NCBI GenBank assembly: GCA_008704415.1 | Contig: VXIS01000101.1 | Span: 1-64,000, forward strand | Origin: Sphaerosporella brunnea | Taxonomy: Eukaryota; Ascomycota; Pezizomycetes; Pezizales; Pyronemataceae | Direction: 5' to 3' | Length of the DNA: 64,000 nucleotides | Shown here: piece by piece, positions 1 through 12,838 of the stretch | How positions within the stretch are numbered: position 1 is the first letter of the stretch | Layout: each line of letters opens with the position of its first letter | Made by a program: the position numbers and the translations under genes | Notes under the pieces: model-generated | What the model saw: the letters and a program-made list of their open reading frames with translations, nothing else | Told to the model about the DNA's origin: nothing | Databases searched by the model: none

Positions 1-1012
1 AAAAAGAGCCCGCGCCCTTTTTGTACCGCAGGCTCCTTTCTCTGAGAGAAGAAACCGTCCCTCCTTAGCTTCTCGGAAATTTCTCTGCGAGAACAACTTG
101 AACTCAGCGCTTTGTTCTCTCGGCAGCATCAACACCCCCACCAAAATCCTTACTGTTTTCGAACACGCGAGGGATGTTGCCTGCTTTGCCTGTACTGTGC
201 CGGGTCCGAATGACGCATTGGGATCGTCCAAGGCGGCAAAGCACGCGCTCCAGGGCAGTATACAGCTGGTTTATTCGTGCCTAGGTAAGCTCACAGAACA
301 CCTCCATATCGGCGGCTTTTGATATCACTGCACACCTGATTAGCATAGAAACCCCCAGAACGTCCTCTTTTCTTCTCTTCTGCACCAGGCGGCATGCTTT
401 TTTTTACATACAGAAAGTTCCCATTGGCCGGTGAGGAAATAGAAACGCGATTTGAGGGATAAGATAAGAAGATTTACATGATCGCGTGGATGTTGAAGGT
501 TCACACCCCATGATTCGTTTTCGAAGAATTTTCGAATTCGGTCATGTTATATTATACACACTCATTTGTTTTGCCCCATCGATACCAAAACCAATCAACC
601 CCATACCAATCCCACAAACCCAAGTACCAAGTACCAAGTATCCTTCCCTCTTTTCCTTCCTTTCTCTAGTAGACCTCATCGATAAGATACAAAAGACGAG
701 GACGCCAAAACGCTAACTATGCCAAAAGTACAAAATAGAAAAGAGGCGGAAGCACAGAAAAGGTGTAGGTGGTGGAGGTGATGGCGGTTAAGATGAAAAA
801 AATCAAACAGGCTAGAATCATACACACATAAATGGTATCCGTGCCCTCGCAAGAGAAGACAAGAAGGGAAGTAGTAATTAATGCAAAAGAAAGAAAAAAT
901 AAAAAATATACGACGCTGCGTCATGTCGTTTCGAAAAAAAAAAAGGTGAGTAAAAGACTAAAACCAAAACCGGTCCCCAAAACTCCAGAGTTAATAGCCA
1001 AAAATTTACTCC
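1..1012. other. intergenic, 3' flank of the first gene
   Basis: No gene is supported here. The open frames are short, lack splice partners and contain low-complexity stretches (Lys-rich and His-rich). The segment next to 1013 is A/T-rich and would hold the 3' UTR and polyadenylation signals of the minus-strand gene that ends at 1013. Confidence 0.6.
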
Positions 1013-3923
1013 CTACCGAACAACAAACTCTTCACCCGACGGAGTGCTAGCTTGATACATCGGGACGTCATGGTTGATGTTGGACCCGGATAGAAGTCCG
1101 AAGATGCCGTTCCAAATCGTGACAAGGACACCGAAAAAGGCTGCCGGAACGGAGAAGATAGTTCTGAAGATGGTCACTATGGTCATCGCCGATGTCCTTG
1201 CGATTTGCGAACCGAAAGAGGGGACCGTGGTCACGTAGATTGGTTCGCGAGAGGATGAAGGAGGGAATGATGTGTAGCTAAGATATCCGTTAGTTTGATG
1301 GAGAAAGAAATGAATGGAGATTCGAAGCGTACAAGAAGTAGATCTCGAGGGCGAACCAGATCAGTACTAGTTGCGCGGCTACGGTGCAGACCTTGATGGC
1401 TGTTGACGGCTCCTTGACGACAGGAGTCGCCTCGACAACTGGTTCGACGGCAGCGTTGGCAACAGCATCGGTGCCGGTAGTACTGGCAACAGCATCGACG
1501 GTCTCTGCCTTCTTGGACTTCCGTCGTGCTTCCGCCCGCGCACGCTTCGCAATGATATCGCCGTCGAGACCATCCTCATCATCCACCCACTCACTCTCGT
1601 CGCTGGATCCAACTCCGTTTAACCGCCGCTCGATGTAACCGATACCTCGCCGGGCATTTCTCAATTCCAAGTGCAACGTCTTCAGCCTACTCATCATTTG
1701 TTCGCGTTCGGACTTTTCCTTCTGCCAAGTCCGGTCGCCGGCAATAGCTTCCGCCTTTGGTCGTACTCGCTGTCCTTGCAGTGGCTCGTATCGCTCGCTT
1801 CCTCCTAATAGCATATATGTGTCGTCCTCATCCTCCCCTTTCGGTGCGTTGAGAATCTGTGCGTACTCCTGATCTTTTTTGTTCAATTCATCAAGAACAC
1901 TCATAGTCTCCTCCTCGTCATCTTGCAGCGCACTTTTCGGTTTCGGGAATTCCTTCGGGAGTCCAGTGGAGCGGTCATAAAGCGGCGACCCAGAGGAGGG
2001 AGTAGAGCTGTAAATGCTACCATTTCCGCCCTTCTCGGCCACAAATTTCATATAATCGGTCAAAGAGGGACTGCCAACAGCAGCGGGCTTCTCTTTGGGG
2101 TTGGCGGGAGTTTGCGGGGCGGGGTCTGTTGACTCGGCAAGCGGTGTGCCGCCAAGAAAGGAATCGATCGAGTCGCCTCGACGCTTGCGAGTTGGCGAGG
2201 CGCTGTCGATCTTTGACGCGTCGGAGTTAGCCTTGTCCGAATCGCTCGACTTTTCTGTTTTTAAGCTCGGTGTTCGACTGAATCCGCTCGGGCCGGGCAT
2301 CGCTATCGAGAAATTATTGCTGGGAGCGCTTTCGGACCGTTTGTATGGTTCCTTTTTCGGTACTCGCCGCGCGTCGTGAGAGGACGATGATAGTGACTTT
2401 ACCATCGCTCGTTTGTCGGCTGTTGACGGGGTCGGGTGACTCTCGCTGCGGCTGTGTGAGCCTCGTGCGGATGACGTTTCAGACGTTCGGCTGGCGAGAG
2501 AAGTCGTTGAAGGAGTCGATCGCAGGGGACGACGCTCGGATGTAGACGAGATTGTGGAGAAAGTGCGCCGGTCGTGACTCGAGGTGGGCCGCGACACAAC
2601 CGGACTGACTGACGATGGGATTCGGGAGTGTTTCGAGATTCTATCGCCGGGAGAGTAAACGGCATTTACCACACTTCTACGACGTTCAATGCTCGCTGCC
2701 GAGGCGGGTCGCTCCCTATGAGTCGGGGTTCGTATGTGCGAGCGCTCGTCGGATCTCTTCTCACCCAAACTTAAACTCGGTGACCGTCGAGTCGGGAGAC
2801 CGGACTTTGTCCGCTTCGCCTCCGCCGATGCCCGCCCATCCGTATCTCCACTGCTGGGCGGCCATTCTGTCTCGTTCTTTCCCTTTGATGGCTTCCGTCC
2901 CAGGGTGCTCCACCAACCTGGCTTGTTACCTTTTTCCTTTTTGGCCCTCTCAGCTTCTTCCTTTTCTTTCGCCTCCCGCTCCCGGGCCAAACGCTCTCTT
3001 TCCAGCCGTGCACTGTCGTCGATCGGAATCCGCGACGGTAATTCGCTTTTCGGTCGCGACGCGAAGTCGCGGAATCCCGCCAGGTTGTCTGGGCGATCGG
3101 GCGATACGGGTGCCTGAGCGGCTCCGACAACTACTTCCTCTCCGGTCGCGATGCGCCTCCTTATCATGCTATCGATACCGGAATCGGGCGGATGTGATGG
3201 AGGGGCTCGGTGCTTCGATTGAGGGGCGTTTAGCCAGTCTCGGTGCCGGGAGGTGTCTTCCCGCTCCGATGAATGGCCGGTAAGGTCTTCGACTAGACTA
3301 GCAAACGGATCGGGAGTGTCCCTGGAGAAGAGCGGTTTGGCGGCCTTGAGTTTCTGAAGTCGCGATAAGTCCTTGGGTTCGGTCGCGGATGTGAAAGAGA
3401 TTGTTGAGGTCTGCGAATCGAGGTCGAGTCGCGAGGGGTTGGGCCGCAGGGGTTTGAATTTATGGCGATCCAGGCCAGCGACACCGGAAGAACGTGACGG
3501 TGTTGGGATATGAGTACCGTGATAACTCAACGTTGCTGCTGCTGCTGCTGCTGATGACGATGATGATTTCTGGGATGCTATTGCGGCGGAGAATTTCTTC
3601 TTGCTGTTGTTGTTGTCATGTGCATCGGAAGCGAGAGGCGCCACGGGGTTGTGAGACACTGGCGGCCGGTGTGTTGTTGTTTGGCGATTGCTGGGCTGCG
3701 GAAAGATGTTGCGATGAGAAGAAGACTGACGTGGTTCAGAAAAAGGAAGATGCTCAGGAACCGAAACAGATCCCCCGTTTCGTGCATCAGAGCCATCGAC
3801 AGCAGCAGGCGTGGGGCGGCGGCGGCCGACTCCTGCAGCGGCAGCACCGACACCGGCACCAGAGCGAAATGGGCCATGGATATTATCATCGGGAGGGCGG
3901 GGAGAGGGAGGGCTACGGTTCAT
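1013..3923 (-). CDS. Ser-rich protein with coiled coil and C-terminal membrane segments (unknown function)
   Basis: Two exons: 3923-1333 and 1277-1013. They are joined by a 55-nt intron (donor GTACGC, branch AACTAAC, acceptor CTTAG) and give 951 aa. Without the intron the frame stops at 1290 right after the first membrane segment; splicing restores 87 more residues, so the longer form is preferred. The first about 700 residues are low-complexity (Ser, Pro, Arg, Lys, poly-Ser/Ala) and probably disordered. A Lys/Glu-rich helix near residue 310 and a second helical, coiled-coil-like stretch at about 735-780 (SRLKTLHLELRNARRGIGYI) follow. A hydrophobic segment lies at about 845-864 and another at about 895-928 (IFSVPAAFFGVLVTIWNGIF), near the C-terminus. 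This layout suggests a tail-anchored or hairpin-anchored protein of an internal membrane such as the ER or nuclear envelope; that is inference. I do not recognise the family. It is divergent from NHP6. Confidence 0.85.
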
Positions 3924-5794
3924 GGCTCATTGCTGGCGAGCGACTGGGCCGAGGGGCGTCGTTCGTTCGTTCGTTCGATTGGATGGGCCCAGATCAAATC
4001 AAGAGCCGGAAGAAAGTAGCAGCAGCATTCGATCGCGTGCGTTGGGGATAGTTAATGGACAGATGGATAGGGAGTTCAGTGCTTGCTTGCTGTTCTTTTT
4101 TTTTTACTCTTTTTTTCTCTTTTTCCGCTTTTTTCCTCTTTTTTCCTCTTTTTCTTGTGAACGATACTTTCTGACCTGGTGTCTTTCTTGTCCTGCGGGG
4201 GGGTTGCGTGTGAAACTGTGCGATTATTATTGATTTTTGTTGATTTTTTTTCCAGCACCAGCCTCTCTCTTTTTTTGTTGTGCCTGGGGGGGCTGGCCCC
4301 TTCCTTGCCTTTGTCTGCTGGTGGCTTGCTCGGCTTGCTGGGCTTTCCGGGCTTTCTGGGCGCTCTGCGGGCTTCTCGTGAATCTGCGACAAAATAGCGC
4401 GGGTGTGTCAGCAGGGCCTTTTTGGATTTTCGGGTTTGCCTGTTCTGCTTCAGCTGGGGATCGCTCCAGTTGGTTTTTGCAGCGAGCGAGACACACCACC
4501 GCTGCTTGCGGGCGGGAGGGGCTCCCTCTGGTTGGGCTGGCTTTGCTTCCCTCTCCTGGCTCAGCTGGCTGCTGCTGCGTGCGTGCGTTCCTGCTGCGTC
4601 TGCTGCTGCTGCCCTGCCCCCCCCCCGTCAAGGATGCCCGCCTTGGCCTGCCCTAGTCCGCGTCGGGGCAAGACTCGATTATTAACGCCTTCTGGCTGCG
4701 CTGGCCAATCAGCGCGCCGCCGCGCGTTTTAGTCTGCTCGTCAGGTAGCCAGCGATATCAAATGTAAAAAAGCTGTCGCTGCCGTTTTGCTGGCACCGAG
4801 AAGTTTGCTCTGGCTGCCCAGTGCAGTTTGTCCGCCGCCTCTCCTTTGTGCGTGCTCCTCGCCTCGGCTCAAGGTCTCCCCTTTGCCTTCAGCCCCCGCC
4901 CGTGCTGTGATTGGCTGTGGTGTTTTTGTTTAGGCAGGCAGGCATGCCCGCGCTGCTGTGGTTGTGGTGGGCAAAAGGGAAAAAAAAATGAGGTGGGAAG
5001 GGGTTAAGCTAGCAGCAGCAGATACCCAGCAGCGAGCACAGCGCCCCACAGCATAAACTCTGCTACTGCTCTCTCTGCCTGCCTCGCTCTCACACAGTTC
5101 CGCCCCCCCCATACAACTCTCTCGCTCCACCACCACTTTGCCTGTGAGTCTCCCTCTACTGCCTCCTCCACCACACTCACTCCCACCCCCCGTGTACTGC
5201 CCTCTCTGCTCCTTTGTCGCGATAAGATAATCCACCCACTGCGAACCACCCCCCCCCCCCAAAAACTGACACGCAATCTTCAAAAAACACAGAACTCCGC
5301 GATCCCCCCATCGCACTCTTCCTCTTCTCTTCTCTCGTGTGCTCGAAGGTTTGTGTTCCCTCTCGTCGCATCGCGATCCATTTTCTTTCTTCCCCTTCCC
5401 CCATCCGCTCGCTCGTGCCTGTTTTGGTTCAACCCCCCCAAATACAAAATACTTTGGAGCTCCAGGAGCCGCACCGCCAAACTCACCACCACCCGCAAAC
5501 CCGCCGCGTAATTTGCGGACGGCCTTCTTCCTGCAATTTTCATTAGCAGCCCGCGCAAATGGATATCCGTTAAATCGCCGCATCCAAATTGTTCTTCCAG
5601 CCCGCCTCCTTTCCCCTTGCCTACGCTTAAAACCAAACCTGCTTCCTGCTTTCCCCGCTCCCTCTCACCTTCACCTCTTCACCTCTTCACCTCGCCTGCA
5701 ACCTTGCGGCACCTCTCTCACTTACCTGCCTGTTATCAATCCCTCACTTACACCCTCAGACTCACCAAACTCCTCAACAAACACATCCATCAAG
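3924..5794. other. divergent intergenic region between the membrane protein gene and NHP6
   Basis: A 1.87-kb region serving as 5' flank to both neighbours. It is strongly strand-asymmetric: T/C-rich tracts at about 4090-4160, a CTG-rich patch at about 4560-4610, C homopolymers at about 5250, and a pyrimidine-rich leader at 5610-5790 just before the NHP6 ATG. Pyrimidine-rich leaders are common in highly expressed fungal genes. No gene is supported. Confidence 0.6.
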
Positions 5795-6392
5795 ATGCCG
5801 AAGTCCGAGAGAACTCGCAAGCCCGCTAAGGGAACCAAGAAGAAGAAGGGTACGTAAATATCATCTCTCCGTTGCGATTGTTTCGATCAATCATCTTCAT
5901 CGCACGCACGTCGTGATGGTGATGGTGATGATGGTGATGATATCATCCCATGTCGCGCGCGCAACGCTTCCCGTCGCAACACGCGTTTTCGTGATCGTGT
6001 CGCTAACATCGATTGGACAGATCCCAACGCCCCTAAGCGTGGTCTTTCCGCCTACATGTTCTTCGCCAACGAGCAGCGTGACAACGTCAGGAACGAGAAC
6101 CCCGGCATCGCGTTCGGTAAGTTTTCAATCCATTCGTTCAGTTACCCTGTATGCACAACGCGCCAACATTGTAACGCGTCACACAGGTCAGGTCGGCAAG
6201 GTCCTCGGTGAGCGCTGGAAGGCTCTTTCTGAGAAGCAGCGTGCCCCCTACGAGGCCAAGGCTGCTGCTGACAAGAAGCGGTACGAGGACGAAAAGGCTG
6301 CCTACGTGGTAAGTTCCACACCGATTCCCCAACAAGCTGTCGCTAACATCACTTTACAGGCCGCTGGCGACGAAGACGATGAAGAGGAGTAA
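5795..6392 (+). CDS. NHP6: HMG-box chromatin protein NHP6
   Basis: Four exons: 5795-5849, 6021-6116, 6187-6308 and 6360-6392, giving 101 aa. All introns are GT..AG (GTACGT, GTAAGT, GTAAGT). A basic N-terminus ([13 protein letters not shown]) leads into one HMG box, about residues 19-92, with the hallmark residues [15 protein letters not shown], the NP..F turn, GERWKALS and [11 protein letters not shown] short acidic tail (GDEDDEEE) follows. Nhp6 is a small, abundant, sequence-non-specific DNA-bending protein that assists FACT, SWI/SNF and Pol II/III transcription in the nucleus. Length matches the family (93-105 aa). The start is set by the box position and the basic arm. The pyrimidine-rich leader just upstream fits high expression. 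Confidence 0.97.
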
Positions 6393-8752
6393 ATGTGGCG
6401 ACCGCTTTGTATGTCAATGGTTGTCGATCGGTTCCGTCGTCTTTCTTCAAATGGAGATCTAAACGATATTTTCCACGTTCGCACAGTTTGTTGGTTTGCC
6501 ATCTGTTTGACGTGAATGAGGCATGAACCGATGATCACGTCCTGTACTCTAATTCTCTCTCATTTGTTGCGCTTTTTTTTTCCTTTCCGTTTCGCCATGG
6601 ATATCGCAGTTCTTTCCTAGTGTTACTACTGTACTGGTTTCGGTCGCCGGGCTAGGGTGGATTGGGTCAAAAAGGGGGCTGTTTCTGAGAATTGAAATGT
6701 TTGCCGCCTAGTTGTCGATGCACAAATGCGTTATGTGGTTTGCTGGGACGTGCTTTCTACGTGATGTCGTTTGTTTACGGACGCGTTTATTCGATTTCCA
6801 AGATAGTCGGTGATTAGGCCCATGCAGACGACGGCTCTTGCTCGCGATCGCCCATCAACCTGAGACAGCGTTTAGTTTGAAAGCCAGGCCAGCTCAAAAA
6901 TAAACTCTTCCATTGGCGTTTCTGGAAGGCGCCCGGGACAAGCCATTTCAGCCTTTCATTCCGGTAGGAAATCTCCTACTCTTCGTACAGGGCAAGACTC
7001 AGCTCCCCGATCTGGAGCCGTCTAATAATCCTGCCTAGTACCGAGGCGTTCCCGGGTTACTATTTACTCTAGGGAGTTAGCTGGTGCCCGGGGGGGGGGC
7101 GCAGGCTTCCCATATGTGTTCGCGCTGCATCGACGCAAGGAGGTTTGCTCCGTTCCGACCAGGCCCCACTGACGAATCAATAGATACACGACCTCTTGTT
7201 GCTCGGCAGAGCAGGAGGGACTTGCCTCCGGCCTGTTTGCCGTGGTGCTCGCTGGAGGGGCCGACTGGCGTGCTTGCTTCTTTCTCCAGACCAGCAAACA
7301 AACCTACCGGCCAAACAAATCACCCAACAAAAGCACATTCCAACGAGGGATTTCACGCAGTGTCACTCGAGCTGCACAGACCGTTTCAATACATGATATC
7401 GCGCACCCCCGCACTTGCTTCGAGAAGCACGATCATCCAAGGCTCTATTTTTATCTCTCCGTTCTCACTCGGACTTCGACTTTTCTCCACCATATATGCA
7501 TCTGCCCCATTTCCGCAATGCAATACCATACTTTACCACTCGGTACCTGCTCCCAGACAGCCTCTACAGCCAACAGTAACTCGTCGTTTGAATATATCGA
7601 TGGCGCTGCCATCCCACGGGAACAGGCGAACTGCCATAAACCACGACACGAAACTGCATCACGCATCGATATCGTCATCGAGCGGTTTTCCGGGACGTTA
7701 CAACAAACGGCCCTATTGCAAACTGCAATAGCAGTGTTGTTCTTAGACGCTGCTCCGACACATCGTTGATCTGGCAGTGGGAAATCAAGTTTGCATGCGC
7801 ACGCTTGTCATCGAGCCTATGGATTGGCGACAGCAGTGCAGAAGTGATAATTCATTTCGCCAAGCATGGGTGGGGTCTTCCTCGTACTTATTAGTAGGCA
7901 GACATGGCTTACCGAGAGTTCCGGCTGTGAGCGCGGCGATTGGCGACAGAGCTACTTCCTGCGGGTGGTTGTCATGCGTTTCTGCAGTGCAGAATTATCT
8001 CAACTCTCAATTTGTTCGCACAACCCCACCAAACTCACAATGTGGTGGCCACAGACGCAACCTTAGATCGTCACCTCGCTTTGTTTTTCTCGTGAAGCAA
8101 TTGGCTGCCGTCGTGCATCGTCCTAGAATGGGCTCGCGCAGTAACGCTTCCACCCACCCACACGCCCCGGAAATGTAGGGTAGGCAACGTCGTGCGGGGG
8201 AGGGAGCGGGGGTATAGCGTGAGCCTCCCCCCACGAAGAATTGCACTTTTGGGGCCTCTCTCGTCACCTAGCTGCGGAGATTATTTCTGAGCCCGACCAA
8301 CTTGCAGCACGATGTTTATCGATTGCCCTCGAGGTTGCCAGGCCACTAATGCGGTGTGCTGATTCTTTTCCAGCGTTGACCACGTCACATCCCACCTTTC
8401 GATTGGAGGACTGCCCACGATTCCATTCTTTGTGTTCTCGCGGCCTTATTATTACTCGGTCTGATCCCTCTCGTGGTGTTTTTATTTTGCTCTTCTTTCA
8501 TCCACCCTCCTTCCTTCGTTCGCCAACCCAGCGTCATAGCCGCTCACCCGATTGTACATCGGCCACCTACACGGTGCTCCTACAATATACGCCGTCGGCC
8601 TTTTGTTTCGCAACGGTTGAACGTCTGATGAACTGAAAAAAGTTTTTGCCTACACTGTACGACTGTTACGAGTTACGATACGAACGTTACGATTACGAAC
8701 CAGAATCTATATATATATATATCCAGTTATACCGGCGGTCGACACTACAAAA
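6393..8752. other. intergenic region
   Basis: About 2.36 kb between NHP6 and the next gene. The longest frames (7084-7731, 7242-7769 +) overlap each other, have no domain-like sequence and no splice partners, so no gene is called. A run of TA repeats (8711-8722, atatatatatat) lies about 30 bp before the next ATG and may act as a TATA-like promoter element. Confidence 0.5.
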
Positions 8753-10864
8753 ATGACGGACCGCATAGCCGCTTTTGCGCCAATCAACATGACCTGCATT
8801 GCCAGTGCCCTGGCAGACTCACTCTGGCGTTTTGTGGATGAATTGCCCGATGCTGCCAGAGAAGTGCGCGGCGTCATCAGCACCCTATTCGAGATCAAGA
8901 CTCTCCTAGCAGAGTTGGACGGACAATTTGTGGATGCTCGGTTCAACAGGTTGTCTCGCGAACTTCTAGATGATATCGCCATGGGGATTGGAAGCTGTTC
9001 GTCTTCCCTTAAGGACTTGGACGGCATCGTGTTGCGGTGCAGCATGACCAGGCGGGGATCTTCCCCCAGAAGTGCCAGGAAATCGTGGAACGAGATCCTG
9101 TCTTCCTTCAGGAACATCGAAGGTTCTTCTCTTCAGGCCCGGCTGGAAGTCCACAGGATCTTCCTCTTCCACGTCGCTGGACTCCTCAGAAAGTAGATCC
9201 CCTCGTCTCCATCCAAAACCGAGTGCTAACCATGACGCAGCTTGTTCGGACCCTCCTACCACAAAAAGAGCGAACAAAAAGCCGAAATCCGCCGGCTGCA
9301 GGACCAGATCAGAGCTCTGGCAATACAGCAAGAAAAGAGTGAGGCCAGAATGCGTGAAGCGGAGGAAGTCCACCGGCGCACGGTGGAGGAGCAGGCATAC
9401 CGTTCTCGTTACCAGCCGTCACCACCCATGCCGCCCGTGTCCACACCGCCTCACGATAGCCCGCCTCGGAGACCTTACAGCACACCTTTGCCGTCGCCGC
9501 CATTCCCATTGCCGATTGATAGCTACCGGTTCATGCCTCCTGCCGGCACCATCCACGAAAACAGACCCATGACGCCCGTGTCTCCGATCTCACCTATTTC
9601 TCCAATTACTCCGCTTACCACGCCACCTATGTCCCAGCGGCGATATTCAGTGACCCCTGCACCAGCACTGAGCCGGCCACCTGCAACGCCGCCGATGACG
9701 CCGCCGACATCTCACCCTGCAGCCCGACGAGGGCACCCACAGCTCCCCACCAAAGGCAGCAGTGAGTATTGGTGGTCTCGAGTTTTCGGTATGAGCCCCG
9801 GCTCTACCTCCCTGTCTGAGCCCCCAAAGCAATCGCAATGCTACGGACTTCCAATGGACACTCTCAGCATGGCAGCCGAAGAGCACGAAATCTTCCGTGT
9901 GGAATTTGATGGTGACCTAATGCTTCGGATGTTCCGCAACGAGGTCACCGAGGAGGCGAAGGTGGTTTCCACGCGGGGCGGCAACGGGGCCAGCTGGGCC
10001 TCTGGGCGAAGGAACGGGTATTTGTTCCAGACTGTTATAAACGCCAGCAAACTGGATATTGCCCGTGTGGGACCTGGCGTCCAGCTTACGCGCAGAAACT
10101 TGGTCTGGGCAAGCCTGTATTTCGCCGATTTCGAGACAATGACCCTGTTTTACCATGCGTTTTTGGCACTCAGGTCTCAGTCACCCTCCGCCCCCATACC
10201 CAGAGAGAGTGAGTACTGGCTCGATGGAGAGAGCCTGATGTTCAGCGCGTAAGTTCCCTCTCACAATCTCCCTTGGCACGGACTGATAAAGAACAGCAAA
10301 ATCGATAACGACGGCTACATCCACGCCCTCCGGCTGCTTAAGGACAGAGACAGTGGATGTATCCGGCTGGCAGCAGCCAAAGCGGAAGGAGAGCAAGATG
10401 TCACCGTGTGGACTGCATTTAGTATGCTCACCTTGATAGCAGCAAGGGGGCTAGTTTTATTCTGACGCTGGTAATAGTCACGCACCAGATCTGCCAATCT
10501 AACTGGCTGTCCTACTCGCAGCGAGCGCCCAATTGCGTTCGCATGAAGAATATCAGACAGTTCAGTTTTTCGTCAAGCTTTGAGACGAATATGTGGAGAG
10601 ACTTTGAATTGAGATTCTTGCAGGATTCTGGTGAGTATCCAAGCGCAGCGAGCATTCCGTAGCGAGGAACAGGACTGACTGACTTCATGGGGAACAGATG
10701 CGATAGCATTCACGCATGCCATCAATTCAGAATTTATGAAGATGATTGCCCTCCGGGACGAGGAGTATTCTGCACCCGCTCCGCCGGCAAGACCGCAGAG
10801 TGCTTATGCCGCTGGCTATCATCCTACCACCCCTGGTACGGTGCTCAGGGACAGCTATTTCTGA
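8753..10864 (+). CDS. protein with STAND-like fungal N-terminal domain and Pro-rich linker
   Basis: Five exons: 8753-9192, 9241-10248, 10297-10421, 10478-10630 and 10698-10864, giving 630 aa. Introns are 48-67 nt with good donors (GTAGAT, GTAAGT, GTATGC, GTGAGT), and phase is kept throughout. The first about 145 residues form an all-helical domain (ALADSLWRFVDELPDAAREV, LFEIKTLLAELD, GSCSSSLKDLDGIV) of the kind found at the N-terminus of fungal NACHT/STAND receptors and related orphan proteins. A charged coiled coil (about 155-195) and a Pro/Ser/Thr-rich linker (about 200-310) follow. A globular C-terminal half of about 250 residues resembles nothing I can name. No P-loop, ankyrin or WD repeats are visible, so if it derives from a STAND protein it lacks the NTPase. 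Function unknown; a role in self/non-self or stress signalling would be speculation. Confidence 0.85.
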
Positions 10865-12312
10865 TCTGTGGATTGGACTTCATCCTGTCTTTTCTTTGGA
10901 ACGGGGGCTTAGCACCCACGCTTCCTTTTGGCTATCGCCACTTTAAATATGTACCAACTTTCGTCGACTCTACTGGCCTGTGGAGGGTTTTTTTTTCCTT
11001 TGTGGTTTTTTTCTTTTTTTTTTTCACAGGCGATATGGGGTTTTGGGGATTCCTTTTTTTTTGAATTTTTTTTTTTTTCCGCCCATTAACAGTGTTGGAC
11101 AGATCAAAAAGTTATATGATTTTGTGCCCAGTCGGGAAACCATCTAACCTTCGTTCTCGACAAACTTTCTCTTTTTTTTTTCCTTTTCATTTTCTTTTCA
11201 TTTTCTTATATACATACCTGATGTGACTGTTTTTTTATTCATCACAGTGGCGGTGGAGAGAGGCTTTTTGTACTTCTACCAAGTACGTTTTTACCAGCAG
11301 CTTGACTCTGCTACATTTTTTATTTTTTTTCCTTTTCCCACCGTTTTCCTTTGTGACGGACGGGGTGTGGGAAGAAGCCGTTTTTTTTTTTTTTTTTCCT
11401 TTCCGACTCCGCTTTTGCTGCTGTGCTCGCTGGAATACGATACGAGATACGATATGTGCTCATGATCCTGCACCACTGCTGCTGCTGCTGCTCCTGCTGC
11501 TGCAGGACGATAACTGAAGCCCGGCCCTGTGGGCAATTGCTGCCTGGTACTACGCTACTATGCATACAGCATACAGCATATACGAGGAGGGGAGAGGCAG
11601 AGAAGAGTCGTGGCCGGCGCGGGTGGATGTGGCCGTTTGTGTGCAGTTCTGCAGTGGGAGGGAGGGGGGGGGGGGTGACGCCAGCTTCTTCTTCCTCTCC
11701 TTCTTCTTCTGCTTCTGAAGGTGTATAGTACTCCACGCTGGGGTGGCTGTGATGGCGAGGCTTTCGTAATGGGGGGGGGGGGAGGGGGTTATTTGCATGC
11801 GCCCTGTAGGCAAGTGAGCTGGTGATTATCGGCGGGGCTGCGGGGCTGCGCTTTGCAGAGTAGGTGGCTGCTGGAATCGATAGATCACAGCTGCTGTGTT
11901 AACGTAGTGTGGTGTGGGCCGTTGTTTATGTGCATGCTTGCTTGTGTGTGCACCGTTATGAACGACCAACAAAGTGTGGCGCAACTTGTCGCCACAGCGG
12001 AAAAACCTCGCTTGGTAAGCGAACGTTACTTAGCCGAGCGCGAGCCTTGCAAGACGTCTCGATCTCGGCCCGGGGCAGCTACGTAGGTAGGTAGACATGA
12101 CATCACCACCACCACCACCACCGGCCGGTTGCGCTGTTGATAGCATCATCATGTCCCCGGTCTTTTCGCTTTTGTGTTTTTTTTTTCCGTCCATCCTGTG
12201 TATAACATCCTGATTTCAGAATCAATTTGCATACCACCGAAAGAAAGAAAAAAACAAACCCAAAAAAACCCAAAACCAAGGCGAAGAAATTTGGAAAAAA
12301 AAAACGAACACG
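10865..12312. other. intergenic region rich in T tracts
   Basis: Contains long T homopolymers (about 10987-11080, 11169-11200, 11378-11398), a CTG/CAG-type run at 11475-11505, G runs at 11667-11677 and 11771-11781, and a CACCAC run at 12103-12121. The 5' part should hold the 3' UTR of the preceding gene. The last 100 bp are A-rich and lead into the ATG at 12313. No gene is supported. Confidence 0.55.
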
Positions 12313-12838
12313 ATGATGCTCTCACGCTTCCTCGGCCGCAACACCGCACTTCCAAGAGCATTTGGAAGCAGCGGCGGTCGACGTGCCTACTCCTCCTCCG
12401 GCTACGGCGACCAGGACCAGACCGGCTACGGCGCCAACATCGACGGCGAGTCTCCCGCCCCCACCGCCTCGAAAGAGCACCCGGGACGGGAACCGGTAGC
12501 GGCCGGCAAGAACACGGGCACAGCGCTAAAGAAGGGCGAGGGGAGGCTGCGCGGGGTCGGCCCCGAGAGGTTTGCGGCTTCGCATGGAGGCCACCGGCCC
12601 GAGCCCAAGCTCGGGATGCCCCACGAGCATGCGGGCGAGGGCGACCGGAGCGTTGAGCAGCACAACAGGGAGATGAGCGAGAGGTATGATCACAAACCTC
12701 ATGGCGGGAATGTGGACGCCGAGGGCGACGATAAGGTGCCGAAGGAGTTTTGGGCGGGTGAGTAGAATGCGTGCGTTTTGGTTTCGTGGACGCGAGCTGA
12801 TGTTGCGGTTGGTTGCAGGTGACGATAAAGAGCAGTGA
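12313..12838 (+). CDS. small hydrophilic protein with mitochondrial presequence
   Basis: Two exons: 12313-12757 and 12819-12838, giving 154 aa; the 61-nt intron has GTGAGT and TTGCAG ends. The N-terminus (MMLSRFLGRNTALPRAFG, then RRAYSSSGYG) is a classic matrix-targeting presequence: Arg, Ser and Leu, no acidic residues, and a likely cleavage site near the RAYSSS motif. The mature part is very hydrophilic, rich in Gly, Glu, His and Lys, with no predicted membrane span (PHEHAGEGD, HKPHGGNVD, VPKEFWAG). The composition resembles LEA-like or hydrophilin stress proteins, but I cannot assign a family. The second exon adds only the last residues (DDKEQ). It lies head-to-tail before the Ish1-repeat stress gene. 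Confidence 0.8.

Noticed and set aside
2615..3283. 222-codon open frame on the plus strand
   Set aside because: Antisense to the 951-aa gene; its composition reflects the Ser/Arg-rich codons of that gene.
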